The notes under the pieces: model-generated
Databases searched by the model: none
The model's input: only the letters and a program-made list of their open reading frames with translations
Told to the model about the DNA's origin: nothing
Assembly (NCBI GenBank): GCA_965368405.1
Contig: CBDUMS010000076.1
Location: forward strand, 1-18,678
Source of the DNA: S012-113 sp965368405
Lineage (GTDB): Bacteria; Bacteroidota; Bacteroidia; Cytophagales; Cyclobacteriaceae
Direction of reading: 5' to 3'
DNA length: 18,678 nucleotides
Shown: in pieces, positions 7,286-15,541 of the stretch
How positions within the stretch are numbered: the first letter of the stretch is position 1
Layout of the letters: every line of letters starts with the position of its first letter
Position numbers and translations under genes: made by a program

Positions 7286-7639
7286 ATGGCTATTGCTCTT
7301 AAAAAACATATCGCAGTACTAACTTTAATCATGCTGGTTTCGGCATTACTTGTAACCCAAGTAAGTCAGCCGATTTCTCAGCTCGCATATACGCAGGACG
7401 TAGAACAAACTGATGACGCTGATAATGCTGATTCAGATTCTAATAAGTTAGTGGTTAGTGCTGATTTAGCGCTTAATAGCTCAACTCAACTAAATCTTCA
7501 CCAAGAGTTTTATCAAATAAGAGAGATTGTTCTCGATGAAGTTGCTGATCCACACGTTATTTATATAGCGAATGAGCTTACCGAGTCAGATCATTTTAGA
7601 ACCCTCTTTCGTAATGTTATAAGTACAAACGCACCCTAG
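7286..7639 (+). CDS. Small exported or membrane-anchored acidic protein, unknown function
   Basis: I do not recognise a family. The 117-residue product begins MAIALKKH, then a hydrophobic segment at about 9-25 that could be a signal peptide or N-terminal anchor. It is followed by an acidic, low-complexity Asp/Asn/Ser patch at about 37-53 and a C-terminal part (about 54-117) of mixed polarity that looks folded, with helices likely around QEFYQIREIVLDEV and the final HFRTLFRNVI. It has no cysteine in the mature part and no lipobox. A consensus promoter directly precedes it and its base composition resembles its neighbours, which supports a real gene. secDF starts 79 nt downstream with no separate promoter visible, so a role linked to export or envelope biogenesis is conceivable, but that is inference from position only. 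Confidence 0.7.
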   Translation: MAIALKKHIAVLTLIMLVSALLVTQVSQPISQLAYTQDVEQTDDADNADSDSNKLVVSADLALNSSTQLNLHQEFYQIREIVLDEVADPHVIYIANELTESDHFRTLFRNVISTNAP

Positions 7640-7642
7640 TTT

Positions 7643-7694
7643 TTAGTGGTAGTTTCGTAATCACAGCAATAATTCTATTGCTACACTAATTTTT
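7643..7694 (+). other. Inverted repeats in the spacer before secDF
   Basis: AGCAATA (7665-7671) pairs with TATTGCT (7676-7682) around ATTC. An outer TTAGTG (7643-7648) pairs with CACTAA (7684-7689), and five T residues follow at 7690-7694. The result is an A/U-rich nested hairpin in the 79-nt gap. It could be a weak terminator or attenuator for the upstream small gene, or a processing or leader structure for secDF. The pairing is seen; the function is inferred. Confidence 0.4.
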
Positions 7695-7718
7695 AATTTA
7701 CTATTTAATCATAAAATC

Positions 7719-10703
7719 ATGAGAAATAAAGGTGCCGTAGTTGTACTTACGGTTATTGTTACTGCATTAAGTCTGTATTACTTATCTTTTACATTCGTAT
7801 CGCGTAACATTCAAAAAGAGGCTGTGGCTGCTGCTACAGATGAGACAGGGGTAATTGACTTGTCTATTAAACAACAATATTTAGATTCAATCTGGAACGA
7901 ACCAGTTTACTCTCTATTTGGGGTTGATTATACCTTCAAGGAAGTTAAAGATACTGAGCTTAACCTTGGTCTTGACCTTCAGGGAGGGATGCATGTCGTG
8001 CTCGAAGTATCTCCGGTGGAAATCATTAAAGGGATTAGTGGAAATAACGAAGATCCTGATTTTCTTGCCGCAATAGAACAAGCTAAAATTGAGCAAAGAA
8101 CCAGCCAGGAGGCTTTTAGTAGTCTGTTTTATACCGCTTATAAAGAGATTAAGCCTGATGGAAAACTCAGTTTAATCTTTGCGAACGCTGCAAATCGAGG
8201 TAGGATAAGCTTCGATTCTACAGACGATGAGATCATGGCTATTATCGATCAGGAGATCGAGGATGCAATGGATCGTTCATTTAATATTTTAAGAACAAGA
8301 ATTGACCGTTTTGGAACTTCTCAACCAAATATCCAACGTCTTCAGGGAACGGGTAGAATTCAGGTGGAGATTCCTGGAGCAGATAACCCGCAACGAGTAC
8401 GAAAGTTATTACAGGGTGCTGCAAAATTAGAGTTTTGGGTAGTCGCAAATCCTAATGAAACAGGAGCCTTCCTTCAGGCAATTAATAACCAAGTTGTGGC
8501 GGATAGAAACGCAGCGGCGCTTACTGGTCTTGGTGAGGAATCTGGTTCGGAAGAACAAGCACCAAGCCAAAGTCTGGAACAGTTATTAACAAGTGAAGCA
8601 GACTCAACTGCTACGGAAGGAGATACTACCTTGGCGGGAGCAGACACCTCACTAGATTCTTTAGCAAACAATACTGTCTCTGAACTTTTTAGTTTAGTTG
8701 TGAGTGGCGAAGGTCTGGTTTATAATGTAAAAGACTCTTCTAAGATCAACCGGTTATTGCGTAGACCAGATGTTGAAAAGCTTATTCCAAGAACGTATAA
8801 GTTTTTATGGGATGTTAAGCCTCACGATCATGGTGAGCTAACTGGTGAACCACATCTTGAGCTACATATTGTTAAAGTAGGAAGAGGAGGCAAAGCACCA
8901 CTCGAAGGTGACGTTGTAACCGATGCTCGTCAAACCTTAGATCAGTCAACGCGCCCCGCTGTTTCCATGCAAATGAATGCTAATGGTGCAAAAGAATGGC
9001 GCAAGCTCACAGCAAATAACATAAATAATCGTATTGCCATTGTGCTTGATAATTATGTTTATTCGGCCCCTGTAGTGAACGGTGAAATCCCTAATGGTAA
9101 CTCAGAAATATCGGGTAGCTTTACTTTAGAAGAAGCCAAAGATTTGGCAAATGTTCTAAAGGCAGGTACCTTGCCTGCACCAACCCGAATTGTTGAGGAA
9201 GCTATTGTAGGAGCTAGCTTAGGAAAAGAGGCGCAAGCCCAAGGTGTAATCTCTATTGTAGCAGGTCTTGCCTTGGTTGTGTTATTTATGGTAGTATACT
9301 ATGCTAAAGGAGGTTTCGTAGCCAACTTCGCATTATTATTCAATATCTTCTTGATCATGGGTATTCTGGCTCAGCTTAATGCTGCACTTACCCTTCCAGG
9401 CATTGCCGGTATTGTGCTTACCATTGGTATGTCTATTGATGCCAACGTACTGATTTTTGAAAGAATACGAGAAGAGCTGAGAAAAGGGGTTGCCTTACGC
9501 GAAGCAATTTCTACAGGTTACAGTAAGGCATTTAGCTCTATTATAGACTCCAATATTACAACCTTCCTTACCGCAGTTATCCTTTACTCATTAGGCCAGG
9601 GGCCAGTGAAAGGATTTGCCATTACCTTAATGATAGGTATAGGATCATCGTTTTTCTCGGCCGTTTACATAACGCGCGTAATTGTTGAATTCCTAGTAAG
9701 AAAAGGTGACCAAAGTAAAATGACGTTTAGAACTGGAATTTCAGCTGGATTATTATCCGATCTGAATATCGACTTTCTCATTAAGCGTAAAATCGCCTAT
9801 ATGTTCTCTGGAATTGTGATTGCCATTGGTATCGTTTTAATGGTTACGCAAGGATTAAACCTTGGGGTAGATTTTAAAGGTGGTCGATCCTATGTAGTTA
9901 CTTTCGATCAACCTGTAGTTGCTTCAGATCTTAAAACCTCGCTCTCCAATGCCTTTGAAGGAACAGGAACAGAGGTCAAAACATTTGGTGCCAATAATGT
10001 GGTTAAGGTTACCACAAGCTATATGGTTGAAGAGGAATCGTCAGAATCTGATGAACTTGTTAAGTCTAAATTAATAGCTGGCATTTCGGAGATTACCGGA
10101 CAAAGTTTTGTTGAAAATGGAGAAATGGTAGATGAGACTCATTTCAGCATAGGAAGCTCCGGAAAAGTAGGGGCAACTATTGCCGATGATATCAAGAAGG
10201 ATTCTATGAAGGCCATGGGATTATCGCTGATTATTATCTTCCTGTATATTTTCGTTCGCTTTAGGAAATGGCAATTTGGTCTGGGTGCTGTTGTAGCTTT
10301 GTTACACGATACCTTAATCGTTATGTCAGCTTACGCCATAGCGGGTGCATTTGGGTTCTCTTTTGAAATAGATCAGGTGTTTATTGCAGCGATCCTAACC
10401 ATAATTGGTTACTCGATCAATGATACAGTAATTGTATTCGATAGAATTAGAGAGAATCTTGGTTTACACACCTCGAACGATAGAATTAAAGTTTTCAACG
10501 AGGCTATTAATAGTACACTTAACCGAACTATTGTTACATCATTAACAACCTTGGTGGTGGTATTGGTGTTATTCATCTTCGGTGGAGCCGTGCTTAGAGG
10601 TTTCTCATTTGCACTACTTATAGGCGTATTAATAGGTACTTACTCATCGGTTTTTATCGCATCTCCTGTTGTAGTTGATCTTGATTCTAAGAAGATTAAG
10701 TAA
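7719..10703 (+). CDS. secDF: Fused protein translocase subunit SecDF
   Basis: SecD and SecF use the proton motive force to pull proteins out of the SecYEG channel in the inner membrane. Here they are one 994-residue protein. SecD half: first membrane helix at about 8-27, P1-head start LGLDLQGGMHVVLE at 83-96, periplasmic region to about 505, then five helices including SIDANVLIFERIREEL at 572-587 with Asp574. SecF half: helix near 690-710, GVDFKGGRSY at 716-725, and the helix bundle from about 832 with LLHD at 861-864 and SINDTVIVFDRIREN at 899-913. A Ser/Glu/Thr-rich low-complexity insertion lies at about 266-320 in the periplasmic part. The ATG at 7719 follows an A/T-rich leader. A strong hairpin terminator follows the stop. 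Confidence 0.97.
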   Translation: MRNKGAVVVLTVIVTALSLYYLSFTFVSRNIQKEAVAAATDETGVIDLSIKQQYLDSIWNEPVYSLFGVDYTFKEVKDTELNLGLDLQGGMHVVLEVSPVEIIKGISGNNEDPDFLAAIEQAKIEQRTSQEAFSSLFYTAYKEIKPDGKLSLIFANAANRGRISFDSTDDEIMAIIDQEIEDAMDRSFNILRTRIDRFGTSQPNIQRLQGTGRIQVEIPGADNPQRVRKLLQGAAKLEFWVVANPNETGAFLQAINNQVVADRNAAALTGLGEESGSEEQAPSQSLEQLLTSEADSTATEGDTTLAGADTSLDSLANNTVSELFSLVVSGEGLVYNVKDSSKINRLLRRPDVEKLIPRTYKFLWDVKPHDHGELTGEPHLELHIVKVGRGGKAPLEGDVVTDARQTLDQSTRPAVSMQMNANGAKEWRKLTANNINNRIAIVLDNYVYSAPVVNGEIPNGNSEISGSFTLEEAKDLANVLKAGTLPAPTRIVEEAIVGASLGKEAQAQGVISIVAGLALVVLFMVVYYAKGGFVANFALLFNIFLIMGILAQLNAALTLPGIAGIVLTIGMSIDANVLIFERIREELRKGVALREAISTGYSKAFSSIIDSNITTFLTAVILYSLGQGPVKGFAITLMIGIGSSFFSAVYITRVIVEFLVRKGDQSKMTFRTGISAGLLSDLNIDFLIKRKIAYMFSGIVIAIGIVLMVTQGLNLGVDFKGGRSYVVTFDQPVVASDLKTSLSNAFEGTGTEVKTFGANNVVKVTTSYMVEEESSESDELVKSKLIAGISEITGQSFVENGEMVDETHFSIGSSGKVGATIADDIKKDSMKAMGLSLIIIFLYIFVRFRKWQFGLGAVVALLHDTLIVMSAYAIAGAFGFSFEIDQVFIAAILTIIGYSINDTVIVFDRIRENLGLHTSNDRIKVFNEAINSTLNRTIVTSLTTLVVVLVLFIFGGAVLRGFSFALLIGVLIGTYSSVFIASPVVVDLDSKKIK

Positions 10704-10724
10704 CGGAAACTACACCCTTTAAAT

Positions 10725-10758
10725 AAAAAAGGCTGTCCAATACTGGATAGCCTTTTTT
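10725..10758. terminator. Bidirectional terminator between secDF and trkH
   Basis: AAAAAAGGCTGTCCA (10725-10739), loop ATAC, TGGATAGCCTTTTTT (10744-10758): a 15-bp stem with one G-U pair. The A and T ends provide a U-tract in both directions for the convergent secDF and trkAH transcripts. Confidence 0.9.
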
Positions 10759-10773
10759 ATGCTAAAGATTTTT

Positions 10774-12234
10774 TTAGATATGCTTCCAGAAGTAGGGAGT
10801 AAAGAGGATGAGAACTGTAAAGAGTTCTAGTCTTCCTAAGAGCATCATCAGAGACAATATCCATTTCCCTACAGCAGGAATATGAGCAAAATTATGTACA
10901 GGTCCAACTGAGCCTATCCCAGGGCCAACATTACCTAAACTGGTTGCGACAGATCCTAAGGCACTTTGAAAATCAAGACCCACCCATGCCATAACAATTG
11001 ACCCCAAAGCAAAAATTAAGAAGTAAATGATAATAAACGCCAAGACATTAAAAGTAATATCTTGACTAATTGCATGCCGATTTAGGCGAACAGGAACCAC
11101 AGCAGATGGATGCAATTGCCGCTTCATTTCAAGGAAACTATTTTTAAATAGAATGGTATGCCTAACAATCTTGATTCCTCCTGCTGTACTCCCTGCGGAA
11201 CCTCCAATAAATAAAAGAGCAAAGAATACCATGGTAATTAGAGGAGTCCAGGAAGTATAATCTTCGGAGACAAATCCCGTGGTTGTTACGATGGAGACAA
11301 CCTGAAATAAGGTTTCGCGGAAGGACATCTCAAAGCTTTGGTCGCTTGAAGTATGTACAAAGCCAGTTATAAGTACGGTGGCCAGTACAAGGAAAATGGT
11401 ATAAGTAACGAACTCTTCATTAGAAAATACTTTTTGAAATTGTCTTTTCAGCATGAAATAGGTAAGGGTAAAGCTCGTACCTGCCATAAACATGAAGAAT
11501 GTAATTACGTACTGTATATATGCTGAATTACTAAAGTGCGCAATGCTCGCGTTCTTTGTCGAGAAACCACCGGTAGCCATGGTGGTCAGGCTGTGATTAA
11601 TGGCATCGAAAAAAGACATGCCACCAAACATTAATAATATTGCTTCAGCACCGGTTAGGCCAACGTATATTATCCAAAGTCTTTTGGCGGTATCTTTAAT
11701 TCTGGGTTTGAGCTTATCTGGCGATATTCCAGGAGCCTCCGCTACGAAAAGCTGCATCCCTCCAATTCCTAAAATTGGCAGTATAGCAACCGCAAGCACA
11801 ATAATTCCCATACCCCCGATCCATTGTGTAAGACTCCTCCAGACTAAAATTCCCTTTGGGGCTGCTTCGATATCGGTAAGCACGGATGCTCCTGTGGTTG
11901 TGAAGCCCGACATGGTTTCGAAAAATGCGTTGGAGATGTCGGGAATAACACCACTGATTAGGTAGGGCAGGCACCCAAAGAATGAAATAATTATCCATCC
12001 AAGACTCACGACAATATAGCCATCGCGTCGTTTCAATTCTCGTTCAACATTCCTATTGAGTAATAACCAAACCGGGACGCCAGCCAGAATTGTAATTAAG
12101 GAAGAATAAACGATTGGTCGCCAATCTTCACCATAATACAATGTAAAGGGTAGGGGTAATAGCATCGCTAAACCACAAATGGTTAATAATAGTCCTAGGA
12201 TGCTAAAGACTAATTTAAAGTTAAAGCGTCTCAT
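10774..12234 (-). CDS. trkH: Potassium uptake transporter, TrkH family membrane subunit
   Basis: Inner-membrane channel-like subunit that takes up K+ and is gated by the cytoplasmic TrkA ring. The 486-residue protein is almost entirely hydrophobic and has four pore-loop repeats, each with the selectivity-filter glycine: TTTGAS at 112-117, ATGGFS at 220-225, TTTGFV at 317-322 and SLGNVGPG at 431-438. The GGSAGSTAGGIK stretch at 344-355 matches the glycine-rich intramembrane gating loop of the third repeat. The start ATG overlaps the trkA stop (ATGA), and no separate promoter is visible, so it is the second gene of a trkAH operon with translational coupling. It ends near the terminator shared with secDF. 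Confidence 0.96.
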   Translation of the reverse strand: MRRFNFKLVFSILGLLLTICGLAMLLPLPFTLYYGEDWRPIVYSSLITILAGVPVWLLLNRNVERELKRRDGYIVVSLGWIIISFFGCLPYLISGVIPDISNAFFETMSGFTTTGASVLTDIEAAPKGILVWRSLTQWIGGMGIIVLAVAILPILGIGGMQLFVAEAPGISPDKLKPRIKDTAKRLWIIYVGLTGAEAILLMFGGMSFFDAINHSLTTMATGGFSTKNASIAHFSNSAYIQYVITFFMFMAGTSFTLTYFMLKRQFQKVFSNEEFVTYTIFLVLATVLITGFVHTSSDQSFEMSFRETLFQVVSIVTTTGFVSEDYTSWTPLITMVFFALLFIGGSAGSTAGGIKIVRHTILFKNSFLEMKRQLHPSAVVPVRLNRHAISQDITFNVLAFIIIYFLIFALGSIVMAWVGLDFQSALGSVATSLGNVGPGIGSVGPVHNFAHIPAVGKWILSLMMLLGRLELFTVLILFTPYFWKHI

Positions 12235-13574
12235 GAGAAATACTCTTCAACCTGTTGTATAGCCTCTGGTTTACACAAAACTACAGCTCGGTCTTTTGGT
12301 CTGAATTGAAAGTCTCCCGTTGGAATAATCGCTTCTCCTCTTCGAATAACCCCTCCAACAATTACAGAATCGGGTAACTGAACATTTCGCAGAAGGTCGT
12401 TCGTTATTTTCGAATCTGACTTAACGATGAATTCAAGAATCTCAGCATCTACCCCGTGGATTGACGTAAGGTTAACTATATCGCCTTTACGAATATATCG
12501 GAAGATAAAGTTAGCTGCTATGAGCTTTTTGTTTATCATGGTATCCACCCCAATGTTTTGAGATAATTGAATGTAATCAACATTCTCAACCAAGGCGATG
12601 GTTTTTTTTACATTATTGTCTTTGGCAACCAAGCATGAAATGATATTGGTTTCGGAGTTACCCGTAACTGCAATAAATGCGTCAGTTTCCGATATTTCCT
12701 CTTCCTGAAGCAGGTCAACATCGCGGCAATCGCCATTAATAATCATTACATTAGGCAGCTCATCTGCCAGTTCAAAGCATTTCTCCTTATCAAGCTCTAT
12801 AAGCTTTACTTGATGTTTTTTGCTTAAACGTCTGGCGGCGTGCACCCCAACCTTGCTACCGCCCAGTACCATTACACGCTTCAATTCTTGTCTTTTTTCC
12901 ATTGAAGCCATACTCAAAATCCGATCTATGCCTTCGGGTAAAGCCACGAAATAAGCATGATCTTTGGCCTTATATTGGGTAGACCCATGGGGAATGATGG
13001 TTTGCCCTTCGGATAAAATGGCGACGGTATTAAAGGTATGCGTGTTATGTAATCTTGCGGCGCTAATCAAGTCTTTGCCATCGAAAGTGCTATCCTCGCA
13101 AATATTTACACCGATCAGCGAAAGCTTACCGTTGTCGAAATCGAAAGAATCGGTAATGGCTACTTCTCGTAAAAGTCTTTTAATCTCTCGAGCAGCAAGC
13201 GATTCCGGTGAAATTATCTCATCAATTCCCAGATCATAGAGGTTGAGCTTATCCTTTCGAAATAGGAACTCCATGTTTTGTACCCTTGCAATGGTCTTTT
13301 TAGCACCAAGGTGTTTTGCAATGATTGCTGTAGAAATATTTGTTTCTTCCGACTGAGTAACTGCTATAAAGAGATCGGCAGCATTAATTTCCGCCTTCTC
13401 CAAAATTGAGAAGGAGGTGGAACTACCTTTAATCGTAATTACATCGAGGTGTTTGGATGCGTGGGTTAATTTATCACCATCAAGATCAATAAGAATAATC
13501 TCATGTTCTTCGTAGGCTAAAAGTTTGGCAAGATGAAAACCTACATCTCCGGCCCCTGCAATGATAACTTTCAT
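12231..13574 (-). CDS. trkA: Trk system potassium uptake protein TrkA
   Basis: Peripheral cytoplasmic regulator that binds NAD(H) and/or adenine nucleotides and gates TrkH. The 447-residue protein has the full duplicated layout: RCK-N domain 1 with the dinucleotide motif GAGDVG at 7-12 and acidic residues closing the second strand (LIDLD at 28-32); TrkA-C domain 1 at about 140-215; RCK-N domain 2 with GGSKVG at 238-243 and LIELD at about 258-262; and TrkA-C domain 2 at about 365-446, ending in RPKDRAVVLC. The ATG at 13574 is 18 nt from an excellent promoter -7 box, giving a short leader. It overlaps trkH by four bases. The operon lies just downstream of aspS on the same strand but has its own promoter. 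Confidence 0.96.
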   Translation of the reverse strand: MKVIIAGAGDVGFHLAKLLAYEEHEIILIDLDGDKLTHASKHLDVITIKGSSTSFSILEKAEINAADLFIAVTQSEETNISTAIIAKHLGAKKTIARVQNMEFLFRKDKLNLYDLGIDEIISPESLAAREIKRLLREVAITDSFDFDNGKLSLIGVNICEDSTFDGKDLISAARLHNTHTFNTVAILSEGQTIIPHGSTQYKAKDHAYFVALPEGIDRILSMASMEKRQELKRVMVLGGSKVGVHAARRLSKKHQVKLIELDKEKCFELADELPNVMIINGDCRDVDLLQEEEISETDAFIAVTGNSETNIISCLVAKDNNVKKTIALVENVDYIQLSQNIGVDTMINKKLIAANFIFRYIRKGDIVNLTSIHGVDAEILEFIVKSDSKITNDLLRNVQLPDSVIVGGVIRRGEAIIPTGDFQFRPKDRAVVLCKPEAIQQVEEYFS

Positions 13575-13591
13575 ACAAGATCTGTATTAAA

Positions 13592-13622
13592 CAAATATAG
13601 ATTGATTATGACCGTAGGCAAA
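13592..13622 (-). promoter_or_regulatory. Promoter of the trkA-trkH operon
   Basis: On the minus strand: TTTG (13622-13619), a 19-nt gap, then TATATTTG (13599-13592). Both boxes and the spacing match the Bacteroidota consensus exactly, 17 nt before the trkA ATG. It lies between the aspS stop and trkA, so trkAH can be transcribed on its own. Confidence 0.8.
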
Positions 13623-13655
13623 GAATTAAACATTATTTCAGAAATTTGGGTTGTT

Positions 13656-15401
13656 CTATTTCAATGATATTTGAAGCTCATCCAATTGATCTTTCGCAAT
13701 AGGTGATGGTGAGTCGATCATAACATCCCTACCAGAATTGTTTTTTGGGAAGGCTATATAATCGCGGATTGAATCTGATCCTCCAAAAAGAGCACAGATG
13801 CGATCGAAACCAAAAGCGATTCCGCCATGAGGAGGAGCACCATATTCAAAGGCATCCAGCAAAAAGCCAAACTGCGCTTTAGCCTCATCTTCTGTAAATC
13901 CAAGATGTTTGAACATAAGACTTTGGGTAGCTTTATCGTGAATTCTTATCGATCCTCCACCGATCTCTACCCCATTAATCACCATATCATAGGCATTCGC
14001 TCTTACCTTACCCGGATCGGTATCGAGAAGAGCAAGATCTTCTTTTTTGGGTGAAGTAAATGGGTGGTGCATCGCATGAAAACGCTTGCTGTCTTCATCC
14101 CATTCTAATAATGGAAAATCAACAACCCACAGCACATTATACTGATCGGGGTTAATCAAACCCAAATCATTACCCATTTTTAACCTAAGTTCATTGAGAG
14201 CTCCTCTTGTTTGATTAGTATCTCCGCTAAGAAGAAGCATGAGATCACCAGGCTTTGCATTAAACTTTCCGGCTATCTCCATCAGGTCGTCAGAAGTATA
14301 GAACTTGTCTACAGAAGATTTCAGGCTGCCATCTTCGTTATACTTTATATAGACCAGGCCTTTGGCTCCGATTTGCGGTTTTCGAACAAAATCCGTGAGC
14401 GCATCGAGCTGCTTTCTGCTATAGTTTGCCGCTCCGGTAGCATTAATACCAACAACCAACTCGGCACTATCAAACACGTTAAATCCTTTTCCTTGTGCTA
14501 CATCATTCAATTCTACGAATTTCATAGCGAAGCGCGTATCCGGCTTATCAGAGCCATATTGCTCCATGGCGTCCGCATAACTCATTATAGGAATTTCGTC
14601 GATTTCAATTCCTTTTACAGCTTTAAATAGGCTTATTATCAGTCCCTCGAAGGTCTGTTGAATATCCTCGATGGTTACAAAAGACATCTCACAATCGATC
14701 TGGGTGAACTCGGGCTGCCGATCGGCGCGTAGGTCCTCGTCTCTAAAACATTTTACCAATTGGAAATACTTATCAAGCCCTCCAACCATGAGTAACTGCT
14801 TAAAAGTCTGAGGAGACTGTGGTAGTGCGTAGAATTCGCCTGGGTTCATTCGCGAGGGCACAATAAAATCTCGTGCACCTTCTGGGGTTGACTTGATTAA
14901 GGTAGGGGTTTCAACCTCAAGAAAGCCTTGATGGCTCAAATAACCTCTTGTTTCTTGCAACATGGTATGGCGCAGCATTAGGGCATTTTTTACCGGATTC
15001 CGGCGAATATCGAGATAACGGTACTTCATACGGAGGTCATCTCCGCCGTCTGTCTCCGTTTCAATAATAAATGGAGGCACCTTCGATTCATTGAGAATTT
15101 CGAGTTGAGTCACCTCGATTTCTATATCTCCTGTAGGAAGTTTGTCGTTTTTGGCATAGCGCTCGGCTACTTTCCCTTCAACCTTTAACACATACTCCCT
15201 GCCTACAGTTTTGGCCAGAGCAATAAGAGATGAATCGGTTTTACCCTCTTCGAATAAAAGTTGAGTAACACCATATCGATCACGCAAATCAATCCAGACC
15301 ATGCCGCCCTTGTCGCGTAATTTTTGTACCCAGCCACTTAGCGTTACCGTAGTATCAACATTAGAAATTCTTAACTCCCCGCAATTATGTGTTCTATACA
15401 T
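13656..15401 (-). CDS. aspS: Aspartyl-tRNA synthetase
   Basis: Charges tRNA-Asp with aspartate; class II synthetase in the cytoplasm. The 581-residue length fits the bacterial type, which carries a GAD insertion. N-terminal anticodon-binding OB fold at about 1-105 (LSGWVQKLRDKGGMVWIDLRD). Catalytic core: QSPQTFKQLLM at 195-205 (Asp-AMP pocket), motif 2 FRDEDLRADRQPEFTQIDCE at 219-238, and motif 3 GIAFGFDR at 527-534 with the ATP-binding Arg534. The GAD insertion occupies roughly 285-420. The MHHPFTSP segment is also typical. The ATG at 15401 is about 25 nt downstream of a TACCTTTG box. No terminator is seen after it, so some read-through into trkAH is possible. Confidence 0.98.
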   Translation of the reverse strand: MYRTHNCGELRISNVDTTVTLSGWVQKLRDKGGMVWIDLRDRYGVTQLLFEEGKTDSSLIALAKTVGREYVLKVEGKVAERYAKNDKLPTGDIEIEVTQLEILNESKVPPFIIETETDGGDDLRMKYRYLDIRRNPVKNALMLRHTMLQETRGYLSHQGFLEVETPTLIKSTPEGARDFIVPSRMNPGEFYALPQSPQTFKQLLMVGGLDKYFQLVKCFRDEDLRADRQPEFTQIDCEMSFVTIEDIQQTFEGLIISLFKAVKGIEIDEIPIMSYADAMEQYGSDKPDTRFAMKFVELNDVAQGKGFNVFDSAELVVGINATGAANYSRKQLDALTDFVRKPQIGAKGLVYIKYNEDGSLKSSVDKFYTSDDLMEIAGKFNAKPGDLMLLLSGDTNQTRGALNELRLKMGNDLGLINPDQYNVLWVVDFPLLEWDEDSKRFHAMHHPFTSPKKEDLALLDTDPGKVRANAYDMVINGVEIGGGSIRIHDKATQSLMFKHLGFTEDEAKAQFGFLLDAFEYGAPPHGGIAFGFDRICALFGGSDSIRDYIAFPKNNSGRDVMIDSPSPIAKDQLDELQISLK

Positions 15402-15425
15402 CGTTACCTATTTCAAAAACGATGG

Positions 15426-15460
15426 CAAAGGTAGTAATTATGTATATGAAACGATGCAAA
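15426..15460 (-). promoter_or_regulatory. Probable promoter for aspS
   Basis: On the minus strand: TTTG (15460-15457), a 23-nt gap and TACCTTTG (15433-15426). The -7 box is an exact TAnnTTTG match; the gap is at the long end of the accepted range. It is divergent from the promoter of the secreted-protein gene. Confidence 0.55.
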
Positions 15461-15512
15461 TTCATTTGTTTACCGTTTACCTGTTGCTATAATAATTACC
15501 GGCTGAAAGTAG

Positions 15513-15520
15513 TAATTTTG
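15513..15520 (+). promoter_or_regulatory. Probable -7 element for the secreted-protein gene
   Basis: TAATTTTG matches TAnnTTTG and lies 21 nt before the ATG at 15542. The nearest TTG (15484-15486) is 26 nt away, longer than usual, so the -33 element is uncertain. Confidence 0.45.
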
Positions 15521-15541
15521 TATCCGAATTAAATCCGACCA

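Noticed and set aside
11600..11965. 121-aa plus-strand open frame opposite trkH
   Set aside because: Antisense shadow of a hydrophobic membrane protein gene; no promoter box and no family features.
14211..14630. 139-aa plus-strand open frame opposite aspS
   Set aside because: It is fully contained in the antisense of the conserved aspS catalytic and insertion regions, with no promoter or recognisable domain; a shadow frame.
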